Source: Mucilaginibacter pallidiroseus
GTDB lineage: Bacteria > Bacteroidota > Bacteroidia > Sphingobacteriales > Sphingobacteriaceae
Reading direction: 5' to 3'
Assembly: GCF_007846085.1 (NCBI RefSeq)
Contig: NZ_VOEJ01000006.1
Coordinates: 248,001-312,000 of the forward strand
DNA length: 64,000 nt
The notes beneath the pieces are model-generated. The model made no database searches. It had not been told where the DNA came from and was given only the letters and a program-made list of their open reading frames with translations. A program made the translations under genes and the position numbers. Of the stretch, positions 1-8,707 are shown piece after piece. Each line of letters begins with the position of its first letter. Positions within the stretch are counted from its first letter, which is position 1.

Positions 1-2
1 CG

Positions 3-497
3 TTCGACCCTACCAACAACGGCAAGCCCTTACTGCCAACCGGATTTGAAAATCATTGGAACACAATTGATGTGCAGTTCGCATCAAAACCACAAAGTGT
101 GTTTACTTACCTTTTAGAAGTTGCACGCGGCGGCTATTATTACGATGGCAACCGCTGGGCCGTTACAGGGCAGGTTGGCTACCGCTTTCAGCCGTATGTT
201 AATCTGCTGCTCAATACCTCGTTTAACGATCTGCACATGGCGCAGCCCTATGGCCACAATAAGTTTTGGCTGATAGGCCCGCGTGCTGATGTTACCTTTA
301 CCAATACGCTGTACTTTACAACCTTTGTGCAGTATAACGAGCAGGCAAAAAACATGAATATAAACAGCCGCCTGCAGTGGCGCTACAAACCGGCATCAGA
401 CCTGTTCATTGTTTACGGCGACAACTCGATCCCCTCACCGTTTACAGTTAAAAACCGCCAGTTAACAGTTAAATGGACCTATTGGTGGAATATTTAG
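3..497 (+). CDS. C-terminal part of a DUF5916-type outer-membrane protein (5' end outside window)
   Basis: The reading frame is open from base 3 to the stop at 497, so only the last 164 residues are seen and the start lies upstream. The visible part alternates aromatic and polar residues in the way of outer-membrane beta-strands. It ends in a barrel-like tail with YGDN, IPSPFTVKNRQLTVKWTYW and a terminal WNI. This tail resembles the C-terminus of the Bacteroidetes family with an N-terminal CBM9-like domain followed by DUF5916. Such proteins are presumed outer-membrane and have no proven reaction. The family call comes from tail similarity only; the CBM9-like domain is not in the window. Confidence 0.6.
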   Translation, partial: FDPTNNGKPLLPTGFENHWNTIDVQFASKPQSVFTYLLEVARGGYYYDGNRWAVTGQVGYRFQPYVNLLLNTSFNDLHMAQPYGHNKFWLIGPRADVTFTNTLYFTTFVQYNEQAKNMNINSRLQWRYKPASDLFIVYGDNSIPSPFTVKNRQLTVKWTYWWNI

Positions 498-498
498 G

Positions 499-690
499 GT
501 TAGTTTGTAGTTATCAGTTAGGAGTTAGCAGTGATTTGTTATCAGCGATTAGTTATCAGATATTAGTTAGGAGTTATTAGTGCTTTGGTTTATCAGTTAC
601 CGTATTGTTACTTTAAATGCAATTATTTACTAACTAATCACTGTTAACTACTAACCTAATTACAATTAACCACTCACAAATCAACCACTC
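499..690. repeat. degenerate AGTTAG/TATCAG low-complexity repeat with inverted halves
   Basis: Between two convergent genes, bases 499-595 are made of variants of GTTATCAG and TTAGGAGTTAGCAGTG (for example 511-536 and 551-582). Bases 630-656 carry the same words on the opposite strand: the reverse complement of 630-656 resembles 518-545. Both halves are imperfect. No ORF or clean terminator is seen. Such spacers between convergent genes may form a long imperfect hairpin. Confidence 0.5.
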
Positions 691-698
691 CCTACTCT

Positions 699-1682
699 CT
701 AACTCTTCTTCGTCCCCGATACATGCAGGATAACTACGCTGGAGTGCGGCATGCCGAGGGTACTGCCAGGGGTTACTTTCAGGTAGGCTTTTAAATATCC
801 ATCGGTAATTGCCCGGATCACTTTATTTGTACTTTCCTCAAATTCTTCATAGGCAAAGTTCAACGATTTGCGGAATAGTATGCGGCCATTCTGATCAACC
901 ACGGCGGTAAACGAGTAGCTGAAATCTTCGTAAGCATTTTTTATGCTGATGTTAAACTCTGGCAGCATATAATCGCTCGGGATGGCGCTTTGGGTTTTAT
1001 TTTCTTCTGTAAGGTTTTTTCGCACAACGGTTACTAAAGGGCTTTTGCTTTTCAGCTCTACCATCTGGCGGCCGGCAAATGCATTGGCCGTATCGGCATT
1101 GGCTTTTGCAACCTTATCGATTATGTAGGCGGTGTCGTGTTTGTTGGGTTTTATCAGTTCGGCAGGGGTGGTGTGCAACACGTTTTTAATATAATCGTTG
1201 GCATAAAGCTTCATGTATACAACAGACTTTTCGCGCAGCAGGGCCTGGTTCTCCACCTTCATCACCTGGAACAAAATACTGTCTTTAGTAAGCTTGCGCA
1301 ATTTCATCCATGACCAGGCAATGTTAAAAATGGAGTCATGATCAAACATTACCGGGGCGGTAACAAACATTTTGCGCTTGGGGTTATAAATGGTAACCGA
1401 ATCATCTGATGGGAACGACAAGCGCCACTCCGGCTCCAGTTGGTAACCGTAATCGCCAAAAGATATACCATTGGCAAAGTTTCGGCGCACCTCGGTATAC
1501 CCACGACCCCAAACTGCCTTAAATGATGGGATCACATTTCCCTTTTCATCTTTCTGATTGCCAAGTTTTGGGTCTTTTTTACCACCGGTGCCCTTGCAGG
1601 CGTGTAGGGTTGTAACCGCAGATAGCAGGAGTATTATAGTGGTGTATTTGGTAAAGACGTGTTTAAGGTTGATCATAGCCAT
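699..1682 (-). CDS. putative lipoprotein of unknown function
   Basis: The 327-residue protein starts with a hydrophobic segment (about residues 14-27) ending in the lipobox-like TTLHAC, so it is probably lipid-anchored at Cys29. After a Lys/Gly-rich linker it continues as a soluble periplasmic or surface domain. I recognise no family motif; residues 225-300 look like alternating beta strands. A second Met two codons in (start 1676) is equally possible. It converges on the DUF5916-type gene across a repetitive spacer. Lipoprotein assignment is fair; function is unknown. Confidence 0.7.
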   Translation of the reverse strand: MAMINLKHVFTKYTTIILLLSAVTTLHACKGTGGKKDPKLGNQKDEKGNVIPSFKAVWGRGYTEVRRNFANGISFGDYGYQLEPEWRLSFPSDDSVTIYNPKRKMFVTAPVMFDHDSIFNIAWSWMKLRKLTKDSILFQVMKVENQALLREKSVVYMKLYANDYIKNVLHTTPAELIKPNKHDTAYIIDKVAKANADTANAFAGRQMVELKSKSPLVTVVRKNLTEENKTQSAIPSDYMLPEFNISIKNAYEDFSYSFTAVVDQNGRILFRKSLNFAYEEFEESTNKVIRAITDGYLKAYLKVTPGSTLGMPHSSVVILHVSGTKKS

Positions 1683-1760
1683 TGTAAAGGCGAATATAAT
1701 GCCATTGAGCGCAATGCCGTAAATTTTATGCCAGCCTAATTCAATTTTTTTGATTTGAGA

Positions 1761-1790
1761 TTGATTAGTTTACACAAAGTTTTAAATTTG
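1761..1790 (+). promoter_or_regulatory. promoter of tRNA-Gln
   Basis: TTG at 1761-1763, a 19-base spacer and TAAATTTG at 1783-1790 match the Bacteroidetes primary sigma factor pattern (TTG / TAnnTTTG, spacer about 19). The expected start point is a few bases downstream, and the tRNA begins at 1813. Confidence 0.6.
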
Positions 1791-1812
1791 CAGCACCAAC
1801 ACACACCAATAT

Positions 1813-1883
1813 TTTCCTGTAGTGTAACGGTAACACACCAGACTCTGACTCTGTTATTAGTGGTTCGAATCCATTCAGGAAAA
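1813..1883 (+). tRNA. tRNA-Gln (anticodon CTG)
   Basis: The sequence folds as a cloverleaf. The acceptor stem is TTTCCTG (1813-1819) with CAGGAAA (1876-1882), plus discriminator A1883. The D-stem is GTGT/ACAC. The seven-base anticodon loop CTCTGAC gives CTG. The T-loop is TTCGAAT, closed by a five-pair stem with one G-T pair. CTG reads the glutamine codon CAG. CCA is not encoded. It has its own promoter upstream and a hairpin terminator just downstream. Confidence 0.92.
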
Positions 1884-1889
1884 CTTGAA

Positions 1890-1918
1890 ACGCCCGGCTA
1901 AAAGTCGGGCGTTTTTGT
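1890..1918 (+). terminator. Rho-independent terminator of tRNA-Gln
   Basis: ACGCCCG (1890-1896) pairs with CGGGCGT (1906-1912) around a nine-base loop that can close further, followed by a T-rich run. It sits seven bases after the tRNA. Confidence 0.85.
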
Positions 1919-2015
1919 TTGAAGGCCTGCCAAGTATAAGGCCCACCCTCGCCATTACGTCAGCAATTGTAATCTGCAATTCAAATAAATGGCTAAATAT
2001 AAAATCGGCCTGCGT

Positions 2016-2047
2016 TTTGATGTAGGCGTAGTAGCTTTATAACTTTC
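2016..2047 (+). promoter_or_regulatory. candidate promoter of msrA
   Basis: TTTG at 2016-2019, a 20-base spacer and TAACTTTC at 2040-2047 match the Bacteroidetes promoter pattern with one mismatch in the -7 element. It lies 46 bases before the msrA ATG. Confidence 0.4.
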
Positions 2048-2093
2048 ACAAAGCTAAGTTTAAGGCTTATATTTAATTTACAATCAAGAAACT

Positions 2094-2585
2094 ATGAATA
2101 CAGAAAAAGCTATACTGGCCGGCGGTTGTTTTTGGGGAGTGGAAGAACTGTTTAGACAACAGCCCGGTGTTATATCTACGGTTGTAGGCTATACAGGCGG
2201 CGATGTGCCTAATGCAACTTACCGCAACCATGGCAGCCATGCCGAAGGCATAGAAATTGTTTTTGATCCCGAAAATCTATCGTACCGTAAATTGCTGGAA
2301 TATTTTTTCCAGATCCATGACCCAACAACACGCAACCGCCAGGGTAACGACATTGGCACATCATACCGGTCGGCCATCTTTTACCTGAGTGATGAGCAGC
2401 GTGATACCGCGAATGCGCTTATTGCCGAAATGGATGCGTCTGGTAAATGGCCGGGCAAAATTGTTACGGAAGTGGTACCGGCAACAGATTTTTGGAACGC
2501 CGAAGAGGAGCACCAGGATTACCTCCAGAAGCATCCTTTTGGTTACACCTGCCATTTTGAACGACCGGATTGGACGCTGGCATAA
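2094..2585 (+). CDS. msrA: peptide-methionine (S)-S-oxide reductase MsrA
   Basis: MsrA reduces the S-epimer of methionine sulfoxide in proteins and free methionine, repairing oxidative damage in the cytoplasm with thioredoxin as electron donor. The 163-residue protein has the family signature GCFWG at residues 11-15 with catalytic Cys12. It also shows the conserved VGYTGG, the [11 protein letters not shown] region and the HQDYLQKHP segment near the end. A lone upstream promoter candidate and a strong downstream terminator indicate a single-gene unit. The length is normal for a one-domain MsrA; no MsrB domain is attached. Confidence 0.95.
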   Translation: MNTEKAILAGGCFWGVEELFRQQPGVISTVVGYTGGDVPNATYRNHGSHAEGIEIVFDPENLSYRKLLEYFFQIHDPTTRNRQGNDIGTSYRSAIFYLSDEQRDTANALIAEMDASGKWPGKIVTEVVPATDFWNAEEEHQDYLQKHPFGYTCHFERPDWTLA

Positions 2586-2602
2586 TTTGGACTTTAAAAC
2601 AG

Positions 2603-2653
2603 CATTATAAATAAAAACGACGGCACAAAATGCCGTCGTTTTTATTTATAATG
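2603..2653. terminator. bidirectional-looking terminator after msrA
   Basis: Bases 2603-2625 and 2631-2653 are a perfect 23-base inverted repeat around the loop CAAAA. The inner stem is GC-rich (ACGACGGCA) and flanked by an A tract and a T tract, so it can end transcription from either side. Confidence 0.85.
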
Positions 2654-2965
2654 GAGGTTACTTAACATACTGAGCGGAGCTCTTTTGCACTAATTTCCCC
2701 CTTTAAGGCGTTATATGAAAGTGTGCCTTGCCAAACAAAATTGGTGTATGGCAGTTATTATTGTGTTTTAAAGATTAACCTCCGTTCGCACAGTGTTTAT
2801 GCCGGTAGGCATTTATGCAGTAGTTTTTTACCCCTGGCTACCGCCATGCCAAAACCCGAAACATCGGGCTGCCGGAAAATTTAATAGCTTTTAAATAAAC
2901 CCTTCAGTTTGTGGGAAGGTGATATAAGCGTACAGTGTGTTTGATCGGATGAAGAAGGAAAAATT
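2654..2965. other. intergenic region upstream of otsAB, no gene seen
   Basis: No convincing ORF, RNA or repeat is seen. A small hairpin (CCCGA, AACA, TCGGG) lies near 2857-2870 and a purine-rich GAAGGAAAA just before the otsAB start may serve as ribosome binding site. No clear TAnnTTTG promoter is visible. Confidence 0.5.
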
Positions 2966-5182
2966 ATGTCCAAATTATTTATAATCTCTAACAGGCTCCC
3001 CATTACTATCGAAAAAAAAGGCGACAAGCTAAGCTATCGTCAATCTTCGGGAGGCCTGGTATCAGCTGTTAGTGCATACCTAGATCAGGAGGGCCAGCGT
3101 ACGTTTACCAAAAAGGTTTGGGTTGGCGTATCCGAATGTTCCGAGCAGGAGTGGCAAACAGTGTCTGATACGTTTACGGCCGATTATGATTTCCATCCCA
3201 TATTTGCAGCCCAAAAAACGTACGACCAATATTATAATGGATTTGCCAATTCGGTTTTGTGGCCTTTGTTTCACTACTTCCCATCGTATGCCGACTACCA
3301 GCCACAGTTTTTTGAGGCGTATAAAAAAATAAACCACAACTTTGCCGACGATCTGGCCAACCAATTAAACCCGGAGGATACGGTTTGGATACATGATTAT
3401 CATTTGCTGCCGCTTGCGGCTTTGCTGTGCAAGCGCAATCCTAAGCTAACAATAGGCTTGTTTTTGCATATTCCATTCCCGTCGTACGAATTGTTTCGCG
3501 CTATGCCTAATGATTGGCAGCACGAAATTATTGAAGGTATGCTAGGCGCCGACCTGGTTGGTTTCCACACAAACGATTACCGCGACCACTTCTTAAACTG
3601 CGTTAGCAAAATAACACAGGCCAAGGTTCAAGATCAAATCATTCACCTGAATGGCAGGCAAATTAAAACAGGTGCTTTCCCTATCGGGATAGATTATGAT
3701 CAGTTTAACAGCGCCTACAACAATGAAGGGGTTGTAGCAAAACGCAACGAACACCTGCACATGAAGCAGGATAAAAAACTGATCTTCTCGGTAGATAGGT
3801 TGGATTATACAAAAGGCGTTTTCAGCAGGCTTAAAGGCTACCGCGAGTTTTTGCTGCAAAATCCGGGTTATATTGGTAAAGTAATATTTGCGCTGGTGGT
3901 TATTCCGTCGCGTGATAATATTAGCCGCTACGCGGAGCGTAAAAAGATAATTGACGAATATGTGGGTAACCTAAACAGCCGCTTTGGCAACATTGGCTGG
4001 CAACCTGTAGTTTATCAGTACGGCCACTTGTCGTTTGATGAACTTATTGCACTTTATACCGCCTGCGACATTGCCCTGATAACCCCCCTGCGCGACGGGA
4101 TGAACCTTGTTGCCAAAGAGTTTGTAGCATCTCGAAAGGATAAACGAGGTGTGCTGGTACTCAGCGAAATGGCGGGTGCTGCCGACGAACTGCCCGAGGC
4201 GCTCATCATCAACCCTAATGACCGTAAAGAAATTGGCGACATGATACGCCGCGGCCTCGAGATGCCACGTGCCGAGCAGGAGGACCGTATGGCAGCTATG
4301 CAGGCGCGAATAAGCAGCTATAACGTGGTTGACTGGGCCCGCGACTTCTTTAATCGGCTTAAGGATGCCAAAGCGGGGCAATTGCAATTGCGCGAAAACA
4401 TTATGGACAATTTCGATAAGGCCAAGATACTGGATAGGTATTCAAGCGCTACCGACAGGCTTATTCTGCTTGATTACGATGGTACATTAGCGCCCTTTGC
4501 AAAGGAGCCGGGCATGGCACGTCCCAGTGACGAGGTACTACAAATCCTTACTAAACTTAGTGCAGATAACCATAACAAAGTTTACATAGTATCCGGACGC
4601 GATAGCGACACGCTGCAGGGTTGGCTGGGTCATTTGCCCATAGGCATTATTGCAGAACACGGTGCCAAAGTTAAACATATGGGTCAGGCCTGGGGATCAT
4701 TTGGATCGGATCAGGTGAAGGATAAGCTACAAACTGTTTATAAAATGATGCAGGGCTATGTGGATGCCTGCCCGGGATCGTTCATCGAGGAGAAGGATTT
4801 TTCGCTGGCATGGCACTACCGCAAGGCTGATCCGGTGACGGGCCCCCTTAAGGCTGCAAGGTTATTGCAGGATTTGCAAAAGAGTGCCGATACCAGGGTG
4901 CTTTCACTACTGGATGGGCACAAGGTTATTGAAGTAAAAGGCGGCAATACAGATAAAGGCCAAGCGATAGAGCAACTGATGACAGGCCATACGTATGATT
5001 TTATACTATGCATAGGAGACGACCAAACCGACGAAGATATGTTCAGGAAACTGGCGGGTGTGGCAAATGCGTTCACTATAAAGGTAGGTGCCGAAGAATC
5101 ATTAGCTGCGTATAACCTGCTAACGCCGTACCTGGTTCACGCACTTTTGCAAACCCTTAGCCAGCGTATGCAGCCTGCATAA
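2966..5182 (+). CDS. otsAB: bifunctional trehalose-6-phosphate synthase / trehalose-6-phosphate phosphatase
   Basis: The 738-residue protein makes trehalose in two steps. The N-terminal GT20 domain (about 1-465) joins UDP-glucose and glucose-6-phosphate. The C-terminal HAD phosphatase domain (about 490-735) removes the phosphate. The GT20 part shows SNRLPI near the start, [32 protein letters not shown] and the acidic-ligand loop [12 protein letters not shown]. The phosphatase part has the catalytic DYDGTLAP motif with Asp503 and Asp505, VSGRD, and [10 protein letters not shown] for magnesium. Both active sites look intact. Trehalose would serve osmotic and desiccation protection. It ends 11 bases from the convergent thioesterase gene. 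Confidence 0.95.
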   Translation: MSKLFIISNRLPITIEKKGDKLSYRQSSGGLVSAVSAYLDQEGQRTFTKKVWVGVSECSEQEWQTVSDTFTADYDFHPIFAAQKTYDQYYNGFANSVLWPLFHYFPSYADYQPQFFEAYKKINHNFADDLANQLNPEDTVWIHDYHLLPLAALLCKRNPKLTIGLFLHIPFPSYELFRAMPNDWQHEIIEGMLGADLVGFHTNDYRDHFLNCVSKITQAKVQDQIIHLNGRQIKTGAFPIGIDYDQFNSAYNNEGVVAKRNEHLHMKQDKKLIFSVDRLDYTKGVFSRLKGYREFLLQNPGYIGKVIFALVVIPSRDNISRYAERKKIIDEYVGNLNSRFGNIGWQPVVYQYGHLSFDELIALYTACDIALITPLRDGMNLVAKEFVASRKDKRGVLVLSEMAGAADELPEALIINPNDRKEIGDMIRRGLEMPRAEQEDRMAAMQARISSYNVVDWARDFFNRLKDAKAGQLQLRENIMDNFDKAKILDRYSSATDRLILLDYDGTLAPFAKEPGMARPSDEVLQILTKLSADNHNKVYIVSGRDSDTLQGWLGHLPIGIIAEHGAKVKHMGQAWGSFGSDQVKDKLQTVYKMMQGYVDACPGSFIEEKDFSLAWHYRKADPVTGPLKAARLLQDLQKSADTRVLSLLDGHKVIEVKGGNTDKGQAIEQLMTGHTYDFILCIGDDQTDEDMFRKLAGVANAFTIKVGAEESLAAYNLLTPYLVHALLQTLSQRMQPA

Positions 5183-5193
5183 CAACAGCAGGC

Positions 5194-5586
5194 CTACCTG
5201 CCCGAGTTAACCTTTACAGGCTTTTTATTTTCATCAATGGCCACAAAGGCAAATGTGCCGTGTATGGCAAGTTCACGGCCATCGGCATACATTTGTTCAA
5301 CGTAAATTTCAACATTTACGCGCAGGCTGGTATTGCCAATATAGCATACGCGGCCTACAAGCTCAATAAAAGTACCGGCTGGTATGGGTTTTTTAAAGTC
5401 TATTTTATCGCTGCTAACGGTAACCATAACCTGGCGGCTAAAACGGGTTGCGGTCATAAAGGCCACCTCATCCATCATGGCCATAGCTGTGCCTCCAAAA
5501 AGGGTGTCGTAGTGGTTGGTAGTATTAGGGAACACCGTTTTAAAAACGCGGGTTTCTGATGCGTTTATTCTCTCTTCTGTTGTCAT
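5194..5586 (-). CDS. acyl-CoA thioesterase, hotdog fold (YciA/cytosolic type)
   Basis: The 130-residue protein is a single hotdog domain. The segment NHYDTLFGGTAMAMMDEVA is the active-site helix region of acyl-CoA hydrolases, including an Asp/Glu-containing DEVA. It is followed by the strand SSDKIDFKKPIPAGTFIEL, typical of the YciA/BACH group. It should hydrolyse acyl-CoA to free acid and CoA in the cytoplasm; chain-length preference cannot be read. Its ATG overlaps the stop of a possible 33-codon reading frame upstream on the same strand (ATGA). Confidence 0.88.
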   Translation of the reverse strand: MTTEERINASETRVFKTVFPNTTNHYDTLFGGTAMAMMDEVAFMTATRFSRQVMVTVSSDKIDFKKPIPAGTFIELVGRVCYIGNTSLRVNVEIYVEQMYADGRELAIHGTFAFVAIDENKKPVKVNSGR

Positions 5587-5822
5587 GTACGTTGTTTAAC
5601 CCAGCTTTCACGAAGCGTGAGGCCGATAGCAGGCTTCACCAAAACAATGCTGGCGGCTGCTGCAATAAAGGTAGGCAATATCATTGAGCAATTTTGAGCA
5701 TACAGATCAATGTTTTGCGGATGACAATGTGATAGTCAGCCAAATTCACAAAATTTTTATTCGTTATTGGTTTAAGGCGTATATTCAGCACTACTAAACA
5801 TCTACAAATAAAACAACACAAT

Positions 5823-6131
5823 ATGGAACCAATGGATACCGTATCAGAAGTAATTGCCCACCTGCGCGATAAGGGCTACACCGCCGACTTCAATTTAAAA
5901 GAAAGCTATCTTGAATGCACCGGCGATTACCTTAAATTACACCCTAACGAGTTTATTATAGATAAACATTACCGGTTTGAGGGCACCAGCGACCCGGGTG
6001 ATGAGGCAATAGTGTATGCCATTTCATCTGCGCAACATGGTATCAAAGGTATACTTGTTAATAGTTATGGTGTTTACAGCGATCCGCTTACTGATGAAAT
6101 GGTAGAAGCTCTGAAGGAAAAGGAGGTTTAA
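5823..6131 (+). CDS. conserved small protein of unknown function (102 aa)
   Basis: This short acidic cytoplasmic protein has no signal peptide or membrane segment. It contains the pattern YTADFNLKESYLEC, LHPNEFIIDKHYRFEGTSDPGDEAIVYAI and KGILVNSYGVYSDP. I recognise this as a widespread Bacteroidetes small family. From memory, its members are often named 'phosphoribosylpyrophosphate synthetase' in databases; the sequence shows none of the PRPP-binding motifs, so that name should not be trusted. It stands alone and ends at a hairpin shared with the convergent neighbour. Confidence 0.8.
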   Translation: MEPMDTVSEVIAHLRDKGYTADFNLKESYLECTGDYLKLHPNEFIIDKHYRFEGTSDPGDEAIVYAISSAQHGIKGILVNSYGVYSDPLTDEMVEALKEKEV

Positions 6132-6154
6132 TTTACAAATTGTTGATAAATAAA

Positions 6155-6180
6155 AAACCCGGCTTATTAGCCGGGTTTTT
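6155..6180. terminator. shared terminator between convergent small genes
   Basis: AAAACCCGGC (6155-6164) pairs with GCCGGGTTTT (6171-6180) around the loop TTATTA. The A and T flanks make it usable from both directions. It lies in the 51 bases between two convergent genes. Confidence 0.82.
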
Positions 6181-6182
6181 AT

Positions 6183-6461
6183 TTATGCTACGTTCTGTAT
6201 GTAGTTTGGTGCAATGCTGGCTACCTGTCTATACATATTGGCGTTATCTTCTATCTGGCGTCCTATCAATTTAACATCCTGTTTGTCTATAGGAGTATGG
6301 TATGACAGTAATTCGAACCCCCCGTTTTCGCCTTTACCGATGGTTGCCATCCAATGCCCTTCGTTATAAATATTGAAGTAAGTTAAAGAAGAACATTTTT
6401 TGGCCACAGTCAAAATCGCCGGCCTGCCGTTAATTTTGCTTTGTATTCTAAGTGTTTGCAT
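6183..6461 (-). CDS. small protein of unknown function (92 aa)
   Basis: I chose the ATG at 6461, which gives a protein starting MQTLRIQSKINGRPA. The frame stays open to an ATG at 6530 (115 aa), but that extension looks less like a folded domain. The 92-residue form has alternating short hydrophobic strands (LTYFNIYNEGHWMATIG, FELLSYHTPI) and a helical C-terminus. No signal, membrane helix or known motif is seen. It shares a terminator with the gene opposite. Function unknown. Confidence 0.6.
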   Translation of the reverse strand: MQTLRIQSKINGRPAILTVAKKCSSLTYFNIYNEGHWMATIGKGENGGFELLSYHTPIDKQDVKLIGRQIEDNANMYRQVASIAPNYIQNVA

Positions 6462-6781
6462 AAAAAGTACAGTTAAGTTTTGACGGCATCGATCAAGCGA
6501 TGCAATAGGCGACCTGTTCTCACTCATCATTCAACGCAGTATCCGCCTGTGAAGTTTATTGCATAATGTGTGCCATTTCATCGTTTGTGATACTGGATAT
6601 CGCCTTGTTTAAACCCTGGTACAAAAACGGTGCTATACATCGAGAGGGAATTATTGTTACCTTATTTCCATATATTATTTATATTTGAGCATCCCCCCGG
6701 TTAAGATTCAGCTATGCAGTTAAAAAACGTTAAGGCCTGGTTCTGAAGTTTACATTTTACCTTTAAACATTTAAATAAACT

Positions 6782-7807
6782 TTGAACAGGTTTGATAATT
6801 CAACACTTACAGAAACGGGAAATAAACCACTTCCTATTTTCTTTCTGCAGCTGGGTAATAAAGTAAGCCTGTTTTTTGACAAGGTGCTTGAGCAGGCCGC
6901 GCTAACAAATGGTGCAGCCAATATCTATGTTTTAACAGATTGCAACTTTGTTCAGTATAGCAAATACAATTGCATTGATATTTCTCGGTACGCTTACGGT
7001 ACCACCGAATTTGATGGACTTTATGAGCATCATTCCAAAAATTCGTTTTTTTTTGAGAAAACCTGTTTCGACAGATGGTTCATGATCAATGCCATGGTTA
7101 AGGCTTTGAATATCGATTGGTTTTTTTATGCCGACAGCGATGTGTTGATAGTTGAAAACCTTAACCCCATTTTTGAAAACCTTAAAGCGGGCGGTTACAC
7201 TGGTTCCACTATGCGTTTTGAACTGGCGCCCGGCCGTAGTATCACATCGGCTCATAGTTCATTTTGGAGCAGTAGTTTGCTTAATGATTTTTGCAATTTT
7301 ATATGCAATAGATACCGGGATAAGGAGGCGTTTGCTGCCTTACTTGAAGATACTTTGAGCGGCAAGTTTTTAGACAATACCAACATGTCAGACATGATAA
7401 TGCTTGATGTTTTCGGTACTGAAATTCAGCCAGCCGTGCTGAATCTGTTTTCGCTTGAGGATAACAATATCAATTTTGATTTTAATGTGAACGTTGCCTA
7501 CAACGGCCATAAGCACACTTTTGCGATGCATCCGGTATACAAAGTAAAACAGTTGCTTAAAAAAGCTGACGCAGTTTATGGAGTTATAAAAGATAGCAAG
7601 GTTGATGCACAACTATGCAGGTTTTATACATTGCATTTTCAGGGATACATCACTAAAACGCTGATCCCAATTTATGCAACGCCCCAAAATTTAAAAGAAG
7701 CAATAACCAACCGCATTTTAGGCGAGTACAACTTTACTGTACGCAAAATGAGAGTATTCAAAAATCAAGTGAAACAAAAGGCTCAAAATATCGCCCGAAA
7801 AGTTTAA
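6782..7807 (+). CDS. glycosyltransferase-like protein (GT-A fold suspected)
   Basis: The start is a TTG at 6782; a TAA two codons earlier in the same frame rules out a longer form. The 341-residue protein begins with PIFFLQLGNKVSLFFDKVLEQA. It carries FFYADSDVLIVENL around residue 115-130, a DxD-like metal-binding site as in GT-A glycosyltransferases that act on nucleotide-sugars, and a WSSSLL/DNTNMSDMIMLD middle region. No membrane helix is seen, and the Lys-rich tail may touch the membrane. It precedes the first wza-wzc pair by 120 bases on the same strand, so it probably belongs to the polysaccharide locus. The exact family is not recognised. Confidence 0.65.
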   Translation: MNRFDNSTLTETGNKPLPIFFLQLGNKVSLFFDKVLEQAALTNGAANIYVLTDCNFVQYSKYNCIDISRYAYGTTEFDGLYEHHSKNSFFFEKTCFDRWFMINAMVKALNIDWFFYADSDVLIVENLNPIFENLKAGGYTGSTMRFELAPGRSITSAHSSFWSSSLLNDFCNFICNRYRDKEAFAALLEDTLSGKFLDNTNMSDMIMLDVFGTEIQPAVLNLFSLEDNNINFDFNVNVAYNGHKHTFAMHPVYKVKQLLKKADAVYGVIKDSKVDAQLCRFYTLHFQGYITKTLIPIYATPQNLKEAITNRILGEYNFTVRKMRVFKNQVKQKAQNIARKV

Positions 7808-7867
7808 TTTTAATGCTGTTATAAACCAACCGATTAAACAAAAAGTTAAATAGTTGCCCAATAATTT

Positions 7868-7875
7868 TAAATTTG
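7868..7875 (+). promoter_or_regulatory. -7 element upstream of the first wza
   Basis: TAAATTTG matches the Bacteroidetes -7 consensus TAnnTTTG exactly and equals the element before tRNA-Gln. No good TTG lies 19-20 bases upstream, so the -33 part is weak. It is 55 bases before the wza ATG and may start the long operon. Confidence 0.4.
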
Positions 7876-7930
7876 CCAATTAGTAGTTGTGAAGCCTACT
7901 AAAAATAAAATATTGCCGGCCTAATACCCT

Positions 7931-8695
7931 ATGAAAAAAAACTTACTTACCGCGTTTCTTTTAATGATCGGCAGTATCATAATGCTTAGTTCATGCGGCG
8001 ATTACCGCAAGATTGCTTACTTTAACAATATAAAGCGCGATTCTGTTTCAAAAATCCAGGCAGAATATTTGGAAACCAAAATAAGCCGTAATGATTTATT
8101 GCAGATCAATATCACTACGCTTGATGAGCGCACCACGAGGCTTTTGAACGGGCCTGGACTTACTGCAACCGGCCAAAACCTTGGCTACCTGGTTGACGAT
8201 ACTGGCCTCATAAGATTTCCCTACATAGGCGATATAAAAGCTGCAGGATTAACTAAGAACGAATTATCGCAAGTGATAGCCAAAACACTTGTACAAAAGG
8301 ATTTTGCCAAAGATCCTATTGTTGTAGTGCGGATAAGCAACTACAAAATTACCGTTCTTGGCGAGGTTACCCGCCCAGGCATAATACCTGTGCCTACGGA
8401 GCATATCACATTGCCCGAAGCCTTGGCCAGCGCCGGCGATTTAACACAATATGGTAAACGTAATAATGTGCTTTTGATACGTGAGGTTAATGGCGAGCGC
8501 ATTTATAAACGTTTTAGCCTTAACGGTGATAAGATGTTTGATAAAGATCTGTTTAACCTGCAAAACCAGGATATCATATATGTTGAACCAAATAACGCAA
8601 GGGAGGCATCGGGTAACCGTTCGGCGCAATTGCTTCCATACGTATTTAGCACCATTTCGTTGTTATTGGTTATATACTCTCAATTCATAAGATAA
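7931..8695 (+). CDS. wza: polysaccharide export lipoprotein, Wza-like (first copy)
   Basis: Wza forms the outer-membrane/periplasmic channel through which capsule or exopolysaccharide leaves the cell. The 254-residue protein has a signal peptide ending in the lipobox LSSC (Cys21 or 22). A poly-export domain follows (about 45-150: LQINITTLDERT, GYLVDDTGLIRFPYIGDI) with an SLBB-type segment (about 140-215: ITVLGEVTRPGIIPVP, ITLPEALASAGDLTQYGKRNNVLLIR). A hydrophobic C-terminal stretch follows, as usual in Bacteroidetes homologues, which are shorter than E. coli Wza. It lies 12 bases before wzc. Confidence 0.92.
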   Translation: MKKNLLTAFLLMIGSIIMLSSCGDYRKIAYFNNIKRDSVSKIQAEYLETKISRNDLLQINITTLDERTTRLLNGPGLTATGQNLGYLVDDTGLIRFPYIGDIKAAGLTKNELSQVIAKTLVQKDFAKDPIVVVRISNYKITVLGEVTRPGIIPVPTEHITLPEALASAGDLTQYGKRNNVLLIREVNGERIYKRFSLNGDKMFDKDLFNLQNQDIIYVEPNNAREASGNRSAQLLPYVFSTISLLLVIYSQFIR

Positions 8696-8707
8696 CTATA
8701 TCTATTA

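Noticed and set aside
2857..2870. Small hairpin (CCCGA-AACA-TCGGG) upstream of otsAB as riboswitch
   Set aside because: Only five base pairs, with no surrounding conserved structure or terminator; not enough to call a regulatory RNA.
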